From assembly GCA_017311185.1 (NCBI GenBank), contig JAESUZ010001525.1, forward strand, positions 434,001 to 498,000: 64,000 bases of DNA, in the 5' to 3' direction. The position numbers and the translations under genes are program-made. Under the pieces are notes generated by a model. The model saw nothing but the letters and a program-made list of their open reading frames with translations. It was not told the origin of the DNA and ran no database searches. This document shows positions 11,189-23,104 of this stretch, in pieces. Source of the DNA: Proteles cristata cristata. Lineage: Eukaryota; Chordata; Mammalia; Carnivora; Hyaenidae. Position 1 is the first letter of the stretch, and each line of letters starts with the position of its first letter.

Positions 11189-11403
11189 GGGGCGCCTAGG
11201 TGGTTTAGTCGGTTAAGCGTCCGACTTTCGCTTGGGTCATGATCTCACGGTTCGTGGGTTCAAGCCCCACGTCGGGCTCTGTGCTTACTGCCAGCTCAGA
11301 GCCTGGAGCCTGTTTCAGTCTGTGACTCCCTCTCTCTCTGACCCTCCCCTGCTCACGCTGTCTCTCTCTCTCCTAAAAATAAATAAAACATTAAAAAAAA
11401 AAA
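11189..11403 (+). mobile_element. SINEC element, full length, young subfamily
   Basis: Complete head, B box (ggttcaagccc), 'cttactgccagctcagagcc' body, CTCCTA tail junction and A tail. Duplications aagaatgtggtgaaact (11172-11188) and aagaatgtagtgaaaca (11404-11420) differ by two bases. The 134-codon + frame at 11232-11636 is read through this SINE and is not a gene. Confidence 0.96.
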
Positions 11404-11420
11404 AAGAATGTAGTGAAACA

Positions 11421-12365
11421 CTCCAGGAATGGGATGCCTTGATTCTGCAAGTTATCTTTAGGCAAAGAATAGTTTTGGAAATCCAGGGACCTATTGTGAA
11501 CCATGGGGATTTGCTGTCCAAGACAATTATTGATTCCTTGGAGGCAGAGAGAAAAAGAGGTAAAGGTTCTCAATTAGGATGCAGTTTATTAAAAGGTATT
11601 AATTACTACCTTAATCTCTCCCCACTGTTACCTTAAAGGAAACACTATTTCTAATAAAACGAAAACTACATTTTAACCATTTCCTTTAGGTTGTTTGATA
11701 GTTTTACTGTAAATTGACTGATCATAGTGATTTTCCAAGAAGGTAAAAACAATTACAAGAAAGAAAACAGGTCATCCTCTCTGCAGAATTGTGTATATTC
11801 AGCCAAGGAAACGTATTTGGAAACATTTGATGTGAGAGATTTTTTGTAAAGGAACCAAGCATTTGTCTTCATGTTGGATAGAAGTATTTCCCCACTCACT
11901 CACTCCCAGATTGAGTCAATACACCAAAGAAGTTTCTGATACTGTTGCAATAATACAGTAGGCATTTTCCCAGTTATGATTATCTTAAAGTAGATGTGTG
12001 CCCTGAGAGTGAGGATGAATGAATGAATGGTTAACCTGATCAATTCTTTTATGTAGATAACACTCACACTCCAGAAGCTAATATGCTCTGAGTTCTCACC
12101 CATAGAGAAGAGATACTTGAATGTCTCTACTATATTTACCTTTTACTTTCTAGGCTATTCGCATTCCTCATTCTTTAGAAAATGGTGTTGGCAGTGAAGC
12201 AAAAGACCTAATCGTGTGCATTTGCTCTTAAAGATTCTTAAAAATAGTCTTTCAGCCACCATGATGGTCAGTCCATGCATTTTATGAACAAATGAACTGT
12301 GCTGGTTTGCATTACAGCACAGACATTTTCTGTGATAAAACATGAACAGTGATGAGAATTTAAAA
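11421..12365. other. unassigned DNA
   Basis: No family recognised. It contains a short (GAAT) run at about 12013-12028. The minus-strand frames at 11900-12103 and 12155-12343 show no domain. Confidence 0.5.
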
Positions 12366-12540
12366 GTGCAGATTTAAGAGTTAGAGTTTCTGGGTTCAGC
12401 ACCTGCCTTTACCCATTCACTTCTTGTCAGATTTTGGGCAGGTTCTGTACTTTCTCTCTTTAAGTATTCTTGTCTAAAATTGCAGTAACAATAGTATGTA
12501 TCCTCATTAATAAAATTGAGATAATAATAGGGTTTATTAA
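12366..12540 (-). mobile_element. MIR SINE, antisense
   Basis: Reverse-oriented MIR: 'agagttagagtttctgggttcagcacctgcc', 'gtcagattttgggcaggttctgtactttctctctttaag' and 'aaaattgagataataatagggttt' match the antisense 3' half and core. Confidence 0.75.
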
Positions 12541-12555
12541 GAACTAAGTAAATCT

Positions 12556-12799
12556 GGGGTGCCTGGGTAGCTCAGTGTTAAGCATCCGACTTCAGCTTAT
12601 GTCATGATCTCATGGTTCTTGAGTTCAAACCCCATGTGGGGCTCTGTGCTGACAGCTCTGGCCTGGAAGTTAGTTTGAATTCTGTGTCTCCCTCTCTGCC
12701 TCTCTCCCACTCCCACTCCCACACACACACACACACATACACACACTCTCTCTCTCTGCACTCTCTGTCTCTCTCTCAGAAATAATAAACATTTTAAAA
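12556..12799 (+). mobile_element. SINEC element with expanded (CA)n
   Basis: Head ggggtgcctgggtagctcag, body 'ggggctctgtgctgacagctctggcc', then a CT-rich middle in which a (CA)n tract (about 12720-12746) has expanded. Duplications aagaactaagtaaatct (12539-12555) and aagaattaagtaaattt (12800-12816). The tandem tract explains the frame at 12597-12929. Confidence 0.95.
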
Positions 12800-12816
12800 A
12801 AGAATTAAGTAAATTT

Positions 12817-14963
12817 GAAAGCATGTAGGATAGTAAATAACACATAGGCATGTTTAAAATATTAGATATTATTTTCATGAACATCATACCATCTATACAT
12901 ATTGTTCTAATGAGCACATACATTATCATTGACTTTGCTATTAAATATCCTTATTTGATAGATTTGTTTGTAATTTTATTGGTCTAACATGATTTATTAG
13001 TTTTATTAACCTTGTGATATATCAGAATTAAAAGAAAATACTCCAATTAGAAAATGTTTGTAATTTTTAGACCTTTTTCCAATTAGGTAAAAATCTGTGG
13101 GTTATTTTCAAGTATACAAACAAATACAGTAATAAAGGTAGTCATTTAGATAATCTATTTGACAAATGTTCCTCTTATCCAAAATAAATGAATAGTACTG
13201 TGATGATAAAATATTAACATGATAACAGTAAATAAGGTAATATTTTCAGTAAGTCACCTTATTCTAAGCTTGTGTGATGATACAAAATTCCAGGTACAGG
13301 AAGTCAGAATTTTTTTTGCAGAAGGAAGAGAACTTTTCTAAAATATCCATAAAAATGTATTGATTAAACATATGGTCCTGTGTGTGTGGATTAACTGAAC
13401 CTATTTGGAACACAATGTATTCTATAGGCACATCATTTTAATAAATTATTATAAGAAGCTGATTTACTGAAAAAGGTATAGATTGAGTAATTGGTCTGGA
13501 TTTTAAAATTTTGTTAACTATCCATCTTCAAAATTTAGAAAGTTTGATAAAAGTAGATATCAGCTAATATCAGGTTCTCTTTAACTGGTTCTAATAACTG
13601 AATTATTAAAACTATTGCTTCCAGTGTTTGGATCCTTTAGAATTCATTGACCCATTCTGTGTGAATTAAATTAAATGGATTGGCAAAGACATTGCCGAGT
13701 CCCATTAACCATAGTAATTGGACAGTAATCTGTATGAACAACTATACTGACCTGTACCAATATTCAGATAGATACAAGTATTTAACTTGGAATGAAAGTA
13801 ATTAGAGCCAGAGACCATAAGAGCATTATTTTGCACATATTTTATAAAATAGAAAGTATGAGACAATATATTTAAAACAACAACCAAAACACAGTTACCA
13901 TAGGCAGTCATTATATTTGGAAGACATCTAGGACAAGACCCTAAATGGAATCTGAGACTTTTCTGTGATGATTTTTCTCCATCGCAGAAAGAGATAGTAC
14001 TAACAGATTGTGCTATAGTTCTTAAGCCAAATATGGTAGGTCTTTTTGCCTCATCCAAAAGATAGACTGCTTTTCTGCCTAATGGAGGAGAACATATATT
14101 GTATGGAAATGCAGATAGACTCTTTGATGAGAAAATATACTTTCTTCCTTTCTCTGCTTCGTAGGCATTCATATATATGGGGAAAATGTGACTCTTACAT
14201 ACTGTAAAACTGTGAAAGAAAGCAGTAAATATATGTAACTAAAAAATGGCAATTTCTACCCTGGGGAAAGTAAGTCAAAGGGTAAGAACACATTTCTCCA
14301 TTTTCCTTGAACATTCTCTAATCAACTCCTAAAGAGTTTGGCGAGTGCCAATGTAAATACACCTTAATTGGCCATCCTCATTCACCCCATGTCTGGAGCC
14401 TCAAATTGCTTATATTATTGAAAAATCCCTCCTTTGGGCAGACCATTAAGAGTGATGCTGTTATCATGTTATTGCTTGGTCTAAATTAGTGCTTGTAGAA
14501 AGGTATTTTCTAATCTGGAGACTTTGGAAAACAGGGGAATTGTCATTGGGTTTTTACTTTTAGACTGTGAACGAGAAATGCCTATGTAACACAGTAAACT
14601 TGTTAATTTTCCCTTGAAAATATGTGAAATCAATGTCTACACCCACTGCCATCATTACATAATGTACTTGCTGAGGCAGGACCAGACTGAGAAGCTTAAA
14701 CCAAGCTCATCTGAAGGCAAATTAAAGGAAGAGAATAGAATTAGTTGCTAAGAGACTTGTAGGTCCTCTGTAGTGTCTTCTCTATTCTATTCAGCTGGAA
14801 TACATCCAAAACCTATCACTTACCAAGTAGCTCATACATAAACTCAGAACTAAGACAGATGGGGGAAGAGGGCCCTTAATCCTGTAAAGTAGGTGTTGAA
14901 AACAACTCATAATGGTGAAATGCTTGACATTGAACTCTAAAGACTTTTCCAGTAACTTCTAAT
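12817..14963. other. unassigned AT-rich DNA, longest repeat-free block of the first 15 kb
   Basis: No repeat was recognised. The minus-strand frame 13705-14172 (155 codons) is the longest stop-free frame outside recognised repeats. It has no recognisable domain, signal peptide or conserved motif, and its neighbourhood shows no convincing splice or promoter context. Confidence 0.5.
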
Positions 14964-14969
14964 TAGCCA

Positions 14970-15197
14970 TTTTTTTTTTAATGTTTAACGTTTTTTAAAA
15001 TTTGTTTCTGAGAGAGAGAGAGAGACAGCATGAGTAGGGGAGGGTCAGAGACAGAGGGAGACACAGAATCCGAAATAGGCTCCAGGCTCTGAGCTAGCTG
15101 TCAGCACAGAGCCCGACACGGGGCTTGAACCCACAAACTGAGATCATGTCCTGAGCTGAAGTCAGACGCTTAACCAACTGAGCCACCCAGGCGCCCC
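14970..15197 (-). mobile_element. SINEC element, antisense
   Basis: T-rich start, GA run, 'ggctccaggctctgagctagctgtcagcacagagcccgac' body and tRNA head ending 'cacccaggcgcccc'. The bases tagcca at 14964-14969 and 15198-15203, each followed by T-rich DNA, form the visible part of the duplication. The extra 'gctagct' marks an intermediate subfamily. Confidence 0.95.
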
Positions 15198-15203
15198 TAG
15201 CCA

Positions 15204-16365
15204 GAGTTTTTTTTTACTGTAAGTAGCCGAAAAGAAGTCAGTGCTACATAAGTGTTTTGTTTTGTTTTAATGAAGCACAAACTTATTGTAAAGATTTAAT
15301 TATTTAAAGAAGAAACAAAAAGTTAAAGGGCCAAACTCAGAAATAAAAAAAGAATAAAATAATTAGGTCACTTTTGAGGACATACGCTATAGTAATTAAC
15401 AGACTATTTTGTTGGGACATCAATGTTGGCATGAATTAGCTGTGATTACTTTCTGTATTTATATTACTTCAGTTAGGATTCATGGGTTTAGGAATAGAGA
15501 ATCCAGCTAAGCTCACTTAGGTGAAATGTGAATCACTTACTTACACAGGGATAAGGAGGGTATGGCCATTTTCCATTGCCTGGAAACAATTATCTCAAAC
15601 ATTTTGACCAGTTTTTTTTAGCCATTTTCCCATAAACATTAAAGCAGATAAATGATATGTAATATGTTTATACAGTAGAATACTTGAGGCAACTTAAAAA
15701 GGATCTAAAGGAGAAAAATGGATAAACCCTACTAATATAATACAGATAAAGAATTCAGACACAAAAGGTCACATACTATAGGGTGTGTGATTGACCATCA
15801 GTCTATGGTATTGGAAGTCAAGGTGAGAGTTACTTTTAAGGGAGTATGTGGGTATCAGAGTTGATGGGAAAGAAGGTGAGGGAAGCTTTTGGATCCTTTG
15901 TTTTGATTTGGATGGAGGTTGAATGGATGGCTCATTTTGTGATAATTGAACAGTCTCTACACTTAAGTCTATTGCACTTTTATATGTATAACATAATTTT
16001 AAGACTTTGTTTTAATATTTAGTGTTCATAAATTAAGCATCTTCTTTTCTTTTTTTTTTTTTTTACAAATAGTTTCTTGTCAAGAAAGCATCCTATTTTC
16101 TTAAGTGGTAAGTTTCCTTTTCAAACATTGTTTCAAAAATGTGAGCATTGGGATTCTATCTCCCTTATGAAGCAAGGGGAATTCTATCTACCTTATGAGG
16201 CATGGACAAAAATAATGTTATCTACCACTAGGCTCAGTGAACATGATCTGCTTACTAATTTTTTTTTTCTTAGCATGAAGAATGACTTCTTTTTTTAAAT
16301 TCATGATAATTCCATCATGGCATTCAAATTTAGATTTCCTTTTGTGGTTTCAGGTACTCAGAAAC
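15204..16365. other. unassigned DNA
   Basis: No element recognised. A T run at about 16050-16065 precedes a 73-codon frame (16077-16298) containing an internal near-repeat of 'gattctatctcccttatgaag' and 'aattctatctaccttatgagg'. No domain. Confidence 0.5.
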
Positions 16366-16384
16366 AGAATACCTTCATTTTCTG

Positions 16385-16611
16385 CTCTAATTTTTTAAAA
16401 TGTTTTATTTATTTTTAAGAGAGAGAGAGAGATAGAAACAGTGTGAGCAGAGGAGGGTCAGAGATAGAGGGAGACACAGAATCCGAAGCAGGCTCCTGGC
16501 TCTGAGCTAACTGTCAGCACAGAGCCCGACGCAGGACTCGAACCCATGAGTTGTGAGATCATGACCTGAGCCAAAGTCGGACCCTAGCCGACTAAGCCAC
16601 CCAGGCGCCCC
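16385..16611 (-). mobile_element. SINEC element, antisense
   Basis: Complete reverse-oriented copy with an exact 19 bp duplication, agaataccttcattttctg, at 16366-16384 and 16612-16630. The body carries 'ctgagctaactgtcagcacag', so it belongs to the same intermediate subfamily as the copy at 14970. Confidence 0.97.
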
Positions 16612-16630
16612 AGAATACCTTCATTTTCTG

Positions 16631-17800
16631 ATAGCAGTATGAACAAGTAACAATAGGAACATTACCAGTTACAGAAACAAGTAAATAAGACCATAAGCAA
16701 GATAGAAACATACTTCCTATTTTCTTCCCATACCCTTGGTGTATGTAGCTCATTTGAATTATTGTGTGGCAATAGAATTGTGCAGGATTCTACCCTCCAA
16801 ATAACCACTCATCAACACCACCTGTTGCTGAGTGGCAGGAGCGCTGATGTGTGACAAATACTGAAGACCCTGCTTGCTGAGGAAGAACTTTCCAAGGTCC
16901 CTGATACATTTGACCGACTGAAGATACGCTTTCTGGCTGTGAGCTCTTGTCCTATAGAGTCAACTTGTCTTGAATAAAATAAATGAGTGCAAACTTTTCT
17001 CATGTTCCAGAGTGATTTATCATAGAACAAAAACTTCACTTTGACAAATCTTTAGCCATCACTCAAAGTGTCTGCTTGCTTTGTAGATGACATTCCATTA
17101 TAGTCCTGTACAAAAATAATATTGTCAGGAACTCTATTGAATCATGAGTTTATTTAATTATTTGGCCTCTAAGAGAATAAAAACCCCTTCTTAATACGTG
17201 GTTTAGTGTCTTACTGAATAAAATAAGAATGTTCTTAGAACAAATTTAATGCAAGTTGGATATACGCATATATACGAGCCTTAGAAATAGTAGGTTAACA
17301 CTGCTACAGCATCTACAACACTTGATATCCTGTATCACTCTGAACTTGATCAATTAAAAAAAAACAAATTTTATGGACTAAGGGGTTTAATATGTGAATT
17401 AAGACTCCTATAAATCAAGAATGGTTTGGGATGTGAAGGTAGGGAAGACAACATCTGGAGGAAAATATGTTAATATCAAAGCAAGAAGAAACATACATGA
17501 AACTATCACAGTCTTTCCTTGTTCCCGGTTACATGGTTATATTTATAACTGCTTCCATTTTCCATTCTTTGTTTCCTTTTCCCTCAGTATATTGTTTTTA
17601 TCCAAACTTTTCAGAATTTAAACAACTAAATTAGTAGAAACCAAAGCACAGGGATATTTTTTTAAGTGCTAGTAATTTATTCTCTTTGATAATGAAAGTG
17701 TATTAACTTTCTCTTCCTGCATTTAAAAAGTATAGCAAACATAGTATTTAAAACAGTGTATACTTATCTTTTCAGATTTTCCAAGATCAGCAGGCCAGCT
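16631..17800. other. unassigned DNA
   Basis: No repeat or gene recognised. Frames of 60-75 codons at 16812-17039 and 17421-17621 have no recognisable domain. This is the start of a 17.5 kb stretch without any SINEC copy. Confidence 0.5.
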
Positions 17801-17804
17801 TAGC

Positions 17805-18308
17805 CAGATCCTCTGGAGGGTCTTACATGGCCAACATCAAGGTATTGGCAAGATTTCATTGTCATCTGAATGCTCAAAAAAAGAATCTTTGTTTAAACTC
17901 CCTAAGGTTGTTGGCAGATTTCATTCCCTTCAGGCTGTAGAATTGATAGTAGCTTGCTTCTTCAAAGCTAGCCACGTAAGAAAGAGACCTATTACTGCTT
18001 CTAGTCTTAACTTCCTAGAAGGCCTAGGCCTGTTCTCCTAAGGGCTCGCTTGATTGTGTTAGGCCAATCCAGAGTAATCTCTCTTTTCATTAACTCAGAC
18101 TTGACTAAATAAGGAAACTGAATTACATCTGAAAAATCTCAACTTTGCCTTCTAGCATAATACAGTTGAGAGGGTGATATTCCATTGGTTTTGAAAAATT
18201 ATATGGGTTAGAAGCAGATCACAGGGGGTGCTCATACTTAAGAGGAGTGGATTACACAAAGGCAAGGATATTAGGAGGCAGAGGTCATGGAATCCATCCG
18301 CCTAGGGT
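17805..18308 (-). mobile_element. MLT1-type MaLR LTR, antisense
   Basis: Antisense MaLR LTR landmarks in order: 'aacatcaaggtattggc', 'ttgttggcagatttcattcccttcaggctgtagaatt', 'agcttgcttcttcaaagctagcc', 'agggctcgcttgatt', 'aactgaattacatctg' and 'acttaagaggagtggattaca'. Diverged; the right-hand (LTR 3'-on-minus) end is truncated. Subfamily not assigned. Confidence 0.7.
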
Positions 18309-18665
18309 GTTCTATTAGGGTTTTCCAGAAAAACAGAAAAACTAATAGAATCAATTGTTTGGCTGGTTGAAATTGGCTCATGCAAGACTGTGGAGGTTGA
18401 CACGTTCAAAATCAGCAGTATAGGAGGCTGGTGTGCTTGAGAGCCAGGAGAGCTGCTGGTGCAGATGAAGTCTGAAAACAGTCTGCTGGAGAATTTCTGT
18501 TGCCTGGGGAAGTTAGTCTCTTTGTTTTATTCAGGCTTTCAACTGATTGATTAAGACCCACCTATGTTATGGAGGGCCATCTGCTTTACCCAGAGTTCAC
18601 CAATTTAAGTGTTCATCTCATCCAACAAACACTCCCTAAGTTGACCTCTAACATTAACAATTACA
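18309..18665 (-). mobile_element. second ERVL/MaLR-type LTR, antisense
   Basis: Starts at 'tctattagggttttccagaaaaacag' (antisense of an LTR 3' end), followed by 'ttggctcatgcaagactgtggaggttgac', 'caactgattgattaagacccacc', 'ttatggagggccatctgctttac' and 'caatttaagtgttcatctcatcc'. It abuts the MaLR at 17805-18308 in the same orientation. Family name uncertain. Confidence 0.65.
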
Positions 18666-18679
18666 GAATTGTCTACCAC

Positions 18680-18840
18680 TTTAAAAACTCCCATGAGACA
18701 AGTACTTTTGAAATCTTTCTTAACAAATGAGGAACTCAGGCACAGATACATAATTTGACCAAGGTCACCCTATAAGTAAAAAATGGTACCAGGGTTTGAA
18801 TCCAGGTATTCTGACCTTAGAGTCTTTGGTACATATTATC
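18680..18840 (+). mobile_element. MIR SINE, 3' half
   Basis: 'aacaaatgaggaactcaggcacagatacataatttgaccaaggtcaccctataagtaa' and 'cagggtttgaatccaggtattctgacc' are well-preserved MIR 3' motifs. Confidence 0.82.
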
Positions 18841-19045
18841 TCTTTTGTTAGAAATATAATACCCACCGGGGGTGACCCTTCCTGCTTGTTTGAAAGGGAT
18901 ATACCCTTAGGCGGTAACAAAGGAAAAGTGAAAAAAAAATCATAGACACAACAGAGAAATTTAGAATAATAGTTAAATATAGACTTCTGACCCAAATTTC
19001 TGCTGATTTTCTGAGGAAATGTGAAAGGCACTGGGATGTAGTAAG

Positions 19046-19265
19046 GATCTTCTCCACGCCAGGCTTTGTGAAGACTTTTTATGTATATACGTATTCATCC
19101 ACATATTAATCCTCTTGAACACCTAGTAGTAGAGCAATTATTATTCTTAATTTTCTTGTGGGGAAAAATGCTAAAAAGTGACTTGTGAAAAATCATACAG
19201 TTAGAAAGTGGCCAAGCCACAACTCAGAGTCAGATTGGCCTGTCCCCAAGGACTTAGAGCCATTT
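19046..19265 (+). mobile_element. MIR SINE
   Basis: 'ccaggctttgtgaagactttttatgtatatacgtattcatcc', 'attattattcttaattttc', 'gtgaaaaatcatacagttagaaagtgg' and 'aactcagagtcagattggcctg' follow MIR order. Only 200 bases separate it from the previous MIR. Confidence 0.75.
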
Positions 19266-20214
19266 ATGACAATTCCTTGATCAAGAGTTCATTTACACAT
19301 ATTCTAGCATATTAGAGGCAAAAACTTTTCAGTAAATAAGCACAATGCAGATAAATCCATTGAATAATGGTGTAATTTTCCTCATGCATCTTAATCCAAG
19401 GTATTTTCTATCCACTCTACAAGGGTGGTCATTCAAGTTATATCTATTTACAAATAATACGAATCTACTTTTGTTATTAAAATTAGATGTCAAGATAGAT
19501 ATATACTAAGTACCTGTCTTGAGAGTTGTTAGGTATTAGACTTTGGTCTTCTGAAGTATGTTTGCCTCGGATGCTATTTTGCATGTCATTTTAAATTAGA
19601 GGATATTTTTGACAAAAGCAATAGAACTCTTAAATCCACAAAGAAAGAGAACTTATAGTAGAAATAATCATATAAACATTCAATTTAAATCTAATTTATC
19701 AGCCAGAACCAATTTTAATGTACGCTTTTATTTATTAAGTTAGTGTAGCAGTTGCTTTTGTGAACAAGTCAGGTGAGATCCTTTCTGGAATCCCTTCAGT
19801 CTCTATAACCTGTCAGGTTTTCATGGTCAGTTTCCCACAGGCAGGGTGCATGTGTCAAGGAGAATGAGTTTGCAGGGCTTCATATATTGCATCGATGCCT
19901 TCCAAAGCTGACTTGAGAGCTTGTCTCTGTAGGTAAGTCTCCAACACAGAGGAGCATCGAAATATTCACTATCATCTTGAACATGCTGCTACAAATCAGA
20001 ATACTGTCTTCATTTCATTTATAAAGAAATGCCATCCATTTCTTTCAGTGCTTTTGAGAGAAAAACTTGAAGTTGAATGTATATTGATGACACTTTCACC
20101 ATCAAGTTTGTATTTCAGCATTTGTCAATTTCCCTGTGTGAACATAGTATGCAGGTTTTATCACCCAGTGCATCTCTTCCAAAACCCCTTTTTCTTGGCC
20201 ATCTCCAGTATAGA
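19266..20214. other. unassigned DNA
   Basis: No repeat or gene recognised. Confidence 0.5.
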
Positions 20215-20440
20215 AACTAAAACCCTCCCAGCCTACCTTAGAGGCCATGTGATACAGTTTGGGACAAGAAACATAAGTGGATGTCTTGTGGCACTGAAAA
20301 AAATGGGCTTTGAGAGGAAGTTAGCTTTTCTGATGACAGGGACACTCATTGCTTTACTACCCCAGTGGCCCCTTCCTCTCCATTTTTCCTGAATTGAATG
20401 TGTGCCTCTTGGATCCCTAACAGCTATCCTAAGGCTAGGA
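20215..20440 (+). mobile_element. ancient LTR-like interspersed repeat
   Basis: 'ggccatgtgatacagtttgggacaagaaac', 'ttttctgatgacagggacactcattg' and a 'cctcttggatccctaac' end resemble an old mammalian LTR-type repeat that I can recall but not name with confidence. The 114-codon frame over it (20048-20392) is not protein-like. Confidence 0.35.
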
Positions 20441-20675
20441 GAATGAAAAAGCAGCAATCTGAGTTTAGTGGGGTGAAAAGAAAGAACTTTGGTCTTTGTA
20501 CATATCTTTAGGTCACAGAATTAAGGACAGAAGCTGCCTGTATCCAGGCCTATTATTACTTGAGGAAAAACTCTGTCCCTATTTGCTTAAGTCACCTCTA
20601 GGTAGATCTGTATTACTTATTATATGCTTTAAGTAACAATAATGATAATATAACACTAATAAATATAAATTAGTG

Positions 20676-20815
20676 CATATCGTACTTGGTTACTGTATGA
20701 CAGGCAAGGTCAAGCACTTGAGGCTTACTAGCATATTTAATTCTCTTAATCCTCCAGAACAGTTATTAGTGTGATCAAGATGCCCATTTGTGGCGGGGGA
20801 AACAGAAGGTAGCAC
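20676..20815 (+). mobile_element. MIR SINE, partial
   Basis: 'tactgtatgacaggcaaggtcaagcacttgaggcttactagcatatttaattctcttaatcctccagaacag' followed by 'gatgcccatttgtggcgggggaaac' corresponds to the MIR core and part of its 3' end. Confidence 0.65.
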
Positions 20816-20949
20816 TTGGGCGGTAAAATAGGCTTACCAGAAACACAGGTGCCAAGATATGAGACAAAGATCTGAAAAGAGGGCTTTTCCTCAAATTATG
20901 AGAGGTTCACTGATTTTCCCAGCATACGTAGGGCCATGGAGTCAATATG

Positions 20950-21100
20950 ACGAATCATTCAAGAACACGGGCTGCAAAGTCAGACAGATCTTGGTGTACA
21001 TTGAAGCTCTGTTACTTACTAGATGTCAGATCTTGGGTAATAGAGTAAAAGTCTCTAAGTCTCAGTGTATTCATAGGCTGAGTCTGCATTTTCTTTAGGA
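20950..21100 (-). mobile_element. MIR SINE, antisense
   Basis: 'cacgggctgcaaagtcagacagatcttgg', 'gctctgttacttactagatgtcagatcttgggtaa' and 'gtctctaagtctcagtgtattcat' match the antisense MIR 3' half. The 79-codon frame 20859-21098 reads through it. Confidence 0.75.
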
Positions 21101-21158
21101 TAGAGAAATATGAGAAGATCCAGCAGCATTCACCAAACCATTTATGTGCCAAAGTAGC

Positions 21159-21193
21159 TCATCATCATTATCCTCATTCTCATCATCATCATG
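21159..21193 (+). repeat. imperfect (CAT)n microsatellite
   Basis: CAT/ATC units with interruptions between two MIRs. Confidence 0.8.
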
Positions 21194-21425
21194 GCTAACC
21201 TCTAATTGAGCAATAGCTATGAGTCAGGTGCGGAGCTACACATTTTATATGTAAAATGTCATTTGATCATCATAGCACCCTGAAGAGTTAGGCACTATTA
21301 TTTTCCCCTCTCGCAAATGTGGAAAATTGCAATCACACAGCTATTAAGCAATATAGCCAGGGTTCATATCCAAGTGTATCTGATTCCAGAGTTTATGTTT
21401 TTAATCACTATGACTTTCTGTCACC
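21194..21425 (+). mobile_element. MIR SINE, near full length
   Basis: 'ctaacctctaattgagcaatagctatgagtcaggtgc', 'gtcatttgatcatcatagcaccctgaagagttaggcactattattttccc', 'aatcacacagctattaagcaatatagccagggttcatatccaag' and 'ttaatcactatgac' span the MIR consensus. Confidence 0.85.
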
Positions 21426-23100
21426 AGGAGGCACTAGAAACATAATAACCAAATCAAGTTTCTGTTCTCTGAGGACAGTCTACAGAGGGAGACCAAAAAG
21501 GAAGTGGTATTTTCAGTAATATGACAGAAAAATGCAGGATTCAAGGTGGTGATATTTTGATGTCTAATTTGTGCATTGATGTCATATTTTTCCAAGAGAA
21601 TGTTGTGAAGTTGCATTGTGTGTGAGAGAGAGAACAGGAGAGAGCATGCTCGTGCCATCTTTCCTTGGTTTTTGCTTCTCATAGTATGCTGTTGTTTGAT
21701 TTTGCTAGATCACATTTGTCATAGATGAGTGAGTGCTACTTTTTGGAAAAGAGTAGCCTGAAGTGTGACAGGCTGGTTGATGCGGAGGAGAGTGGAGTGA
21801 GATCTTCCTCTCCAATTTGGTCCCTTCTTACCCTTGGAGTTCTGGAGTCACACTGGTTTAGTCCTTGAAGAAAACGAAGAAAGAATTGGAGGCATTAATA
21901 TTAAAGGTTTACTAGGGACATATGCTACCCTTTCCAAAAACTCTGGAATGAGTATTGTTTAAGTGATTTAAATTCCCTAAAAGATCATTCTACTTTTTAT
22001 TTCAAGACTAATGAGCCGAGTATGACTAGTAAGGCAAGGGGAAGAAGGGGAAAAATACATTCAAAGCTGCCTTCTTGGGTGTCAGTCTCAATCCCTTTAG
22101 CCGAAAAGTGACAGTTGTCCTCTGTATTTTACCATGCTACTGTAACTCAGATCACGATGTTTTCATACATTTCGACTTTGCAATTGAGTCATAGAATAGC
22201 AGGTCCTACTTGCAAAATTTTACAGTTACTTTAAAAATCACTTGGCAATTTGGAACATTTTAGATAAATAAAAGCAAACCTTATGCCCAGGCAAAATATT
22301 AATAGGAGACTGTGGAACAATCAGTCTTTGCACAGCAATTTGGGAACATATGGTGATGTGCTCAGACAAAAGGCCACATTCAAGGTTGAAACAGCCCTTG
22401 TGCAGTGGGGTTGGGCAATAACTTACACCATTGATGACATAAAATGCAACTCCAGGCTTCTTTCCTGGCACACTGTTTTATACATCCACACTGGCTAGGC
22501 AATAAGGAAAGCCAGATATATGCTTAAGATTGACAAAGCAAATCATCCATTTGTAGCTCATCTATTTACTGTTTTGTCAATCCCTTGTTAATGATGTTAT
22601 CCTATTAAGAGGTGATTTGAATGATGTAATGGCGCACCCTAGGAATGGGAGTTGGAAACAACTTTCTTTGTCATCCACCCAATGCACTCATTCCTAAAGG
22701 GAGAACAGTATCAACTTGGGATCATCATATTCTTCTCGTACTGAGAATGATATTTGGTTTTGTGTGGTCCTTTTAAAATTATTGTTAAAGAAAAAAGTTG
22801 TCATAGAAATAAACCCTTTATAAACAGTGTCATATAATTTAATCATAAACTATACTTAAATATACCACCAGAGCTATACTGAGCAACCACTCCTGCCCCA
22901 ATGACTGACAAGATTAATGGTAACATATAACCCTGAACCACAAGAAGAGCTTGATTAGCTGGAAATATTTTTTTTTCCTCTGTTACTATCATTGGTTATT
23001 GGAAACATTGCAAAATCCACTAGTTCACTCTCAACTTCAATAGATGGACGATACTAAAAACAATTTCATTGTTCTTGGGTAAGTGTCTTCTCACTCAAGA
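21426..23100. other. unassigned DNA
   Basis: No repeat recognised. Mirror-image frames at 22283-22498 (+, 71 codons) and 22238-22471 (-, 77 codons) overlap and show no domain. Nothing resembling an exon with good splice signals was found. Confidence 0.5.
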
Positions 23101-23104
23101 TCAC

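Noticed and set aside
11232..11636. 134-codon + frame
   Set aside because: It is read through the SINE at 11189-11403; peptides such as [22 protein letters not shown] recur in other SINEC copies (41377-41607).
17776..17841. A 66-base exon-like segment preceded by tacttatcttttcag and followed by gtattg, open in two frames
   Set aside because: Its downstream part merges into an antisense MaLR LTR motif (aacatcaaggtattggc), the donor is weak, both open frames are short, and no related protein was recognised.
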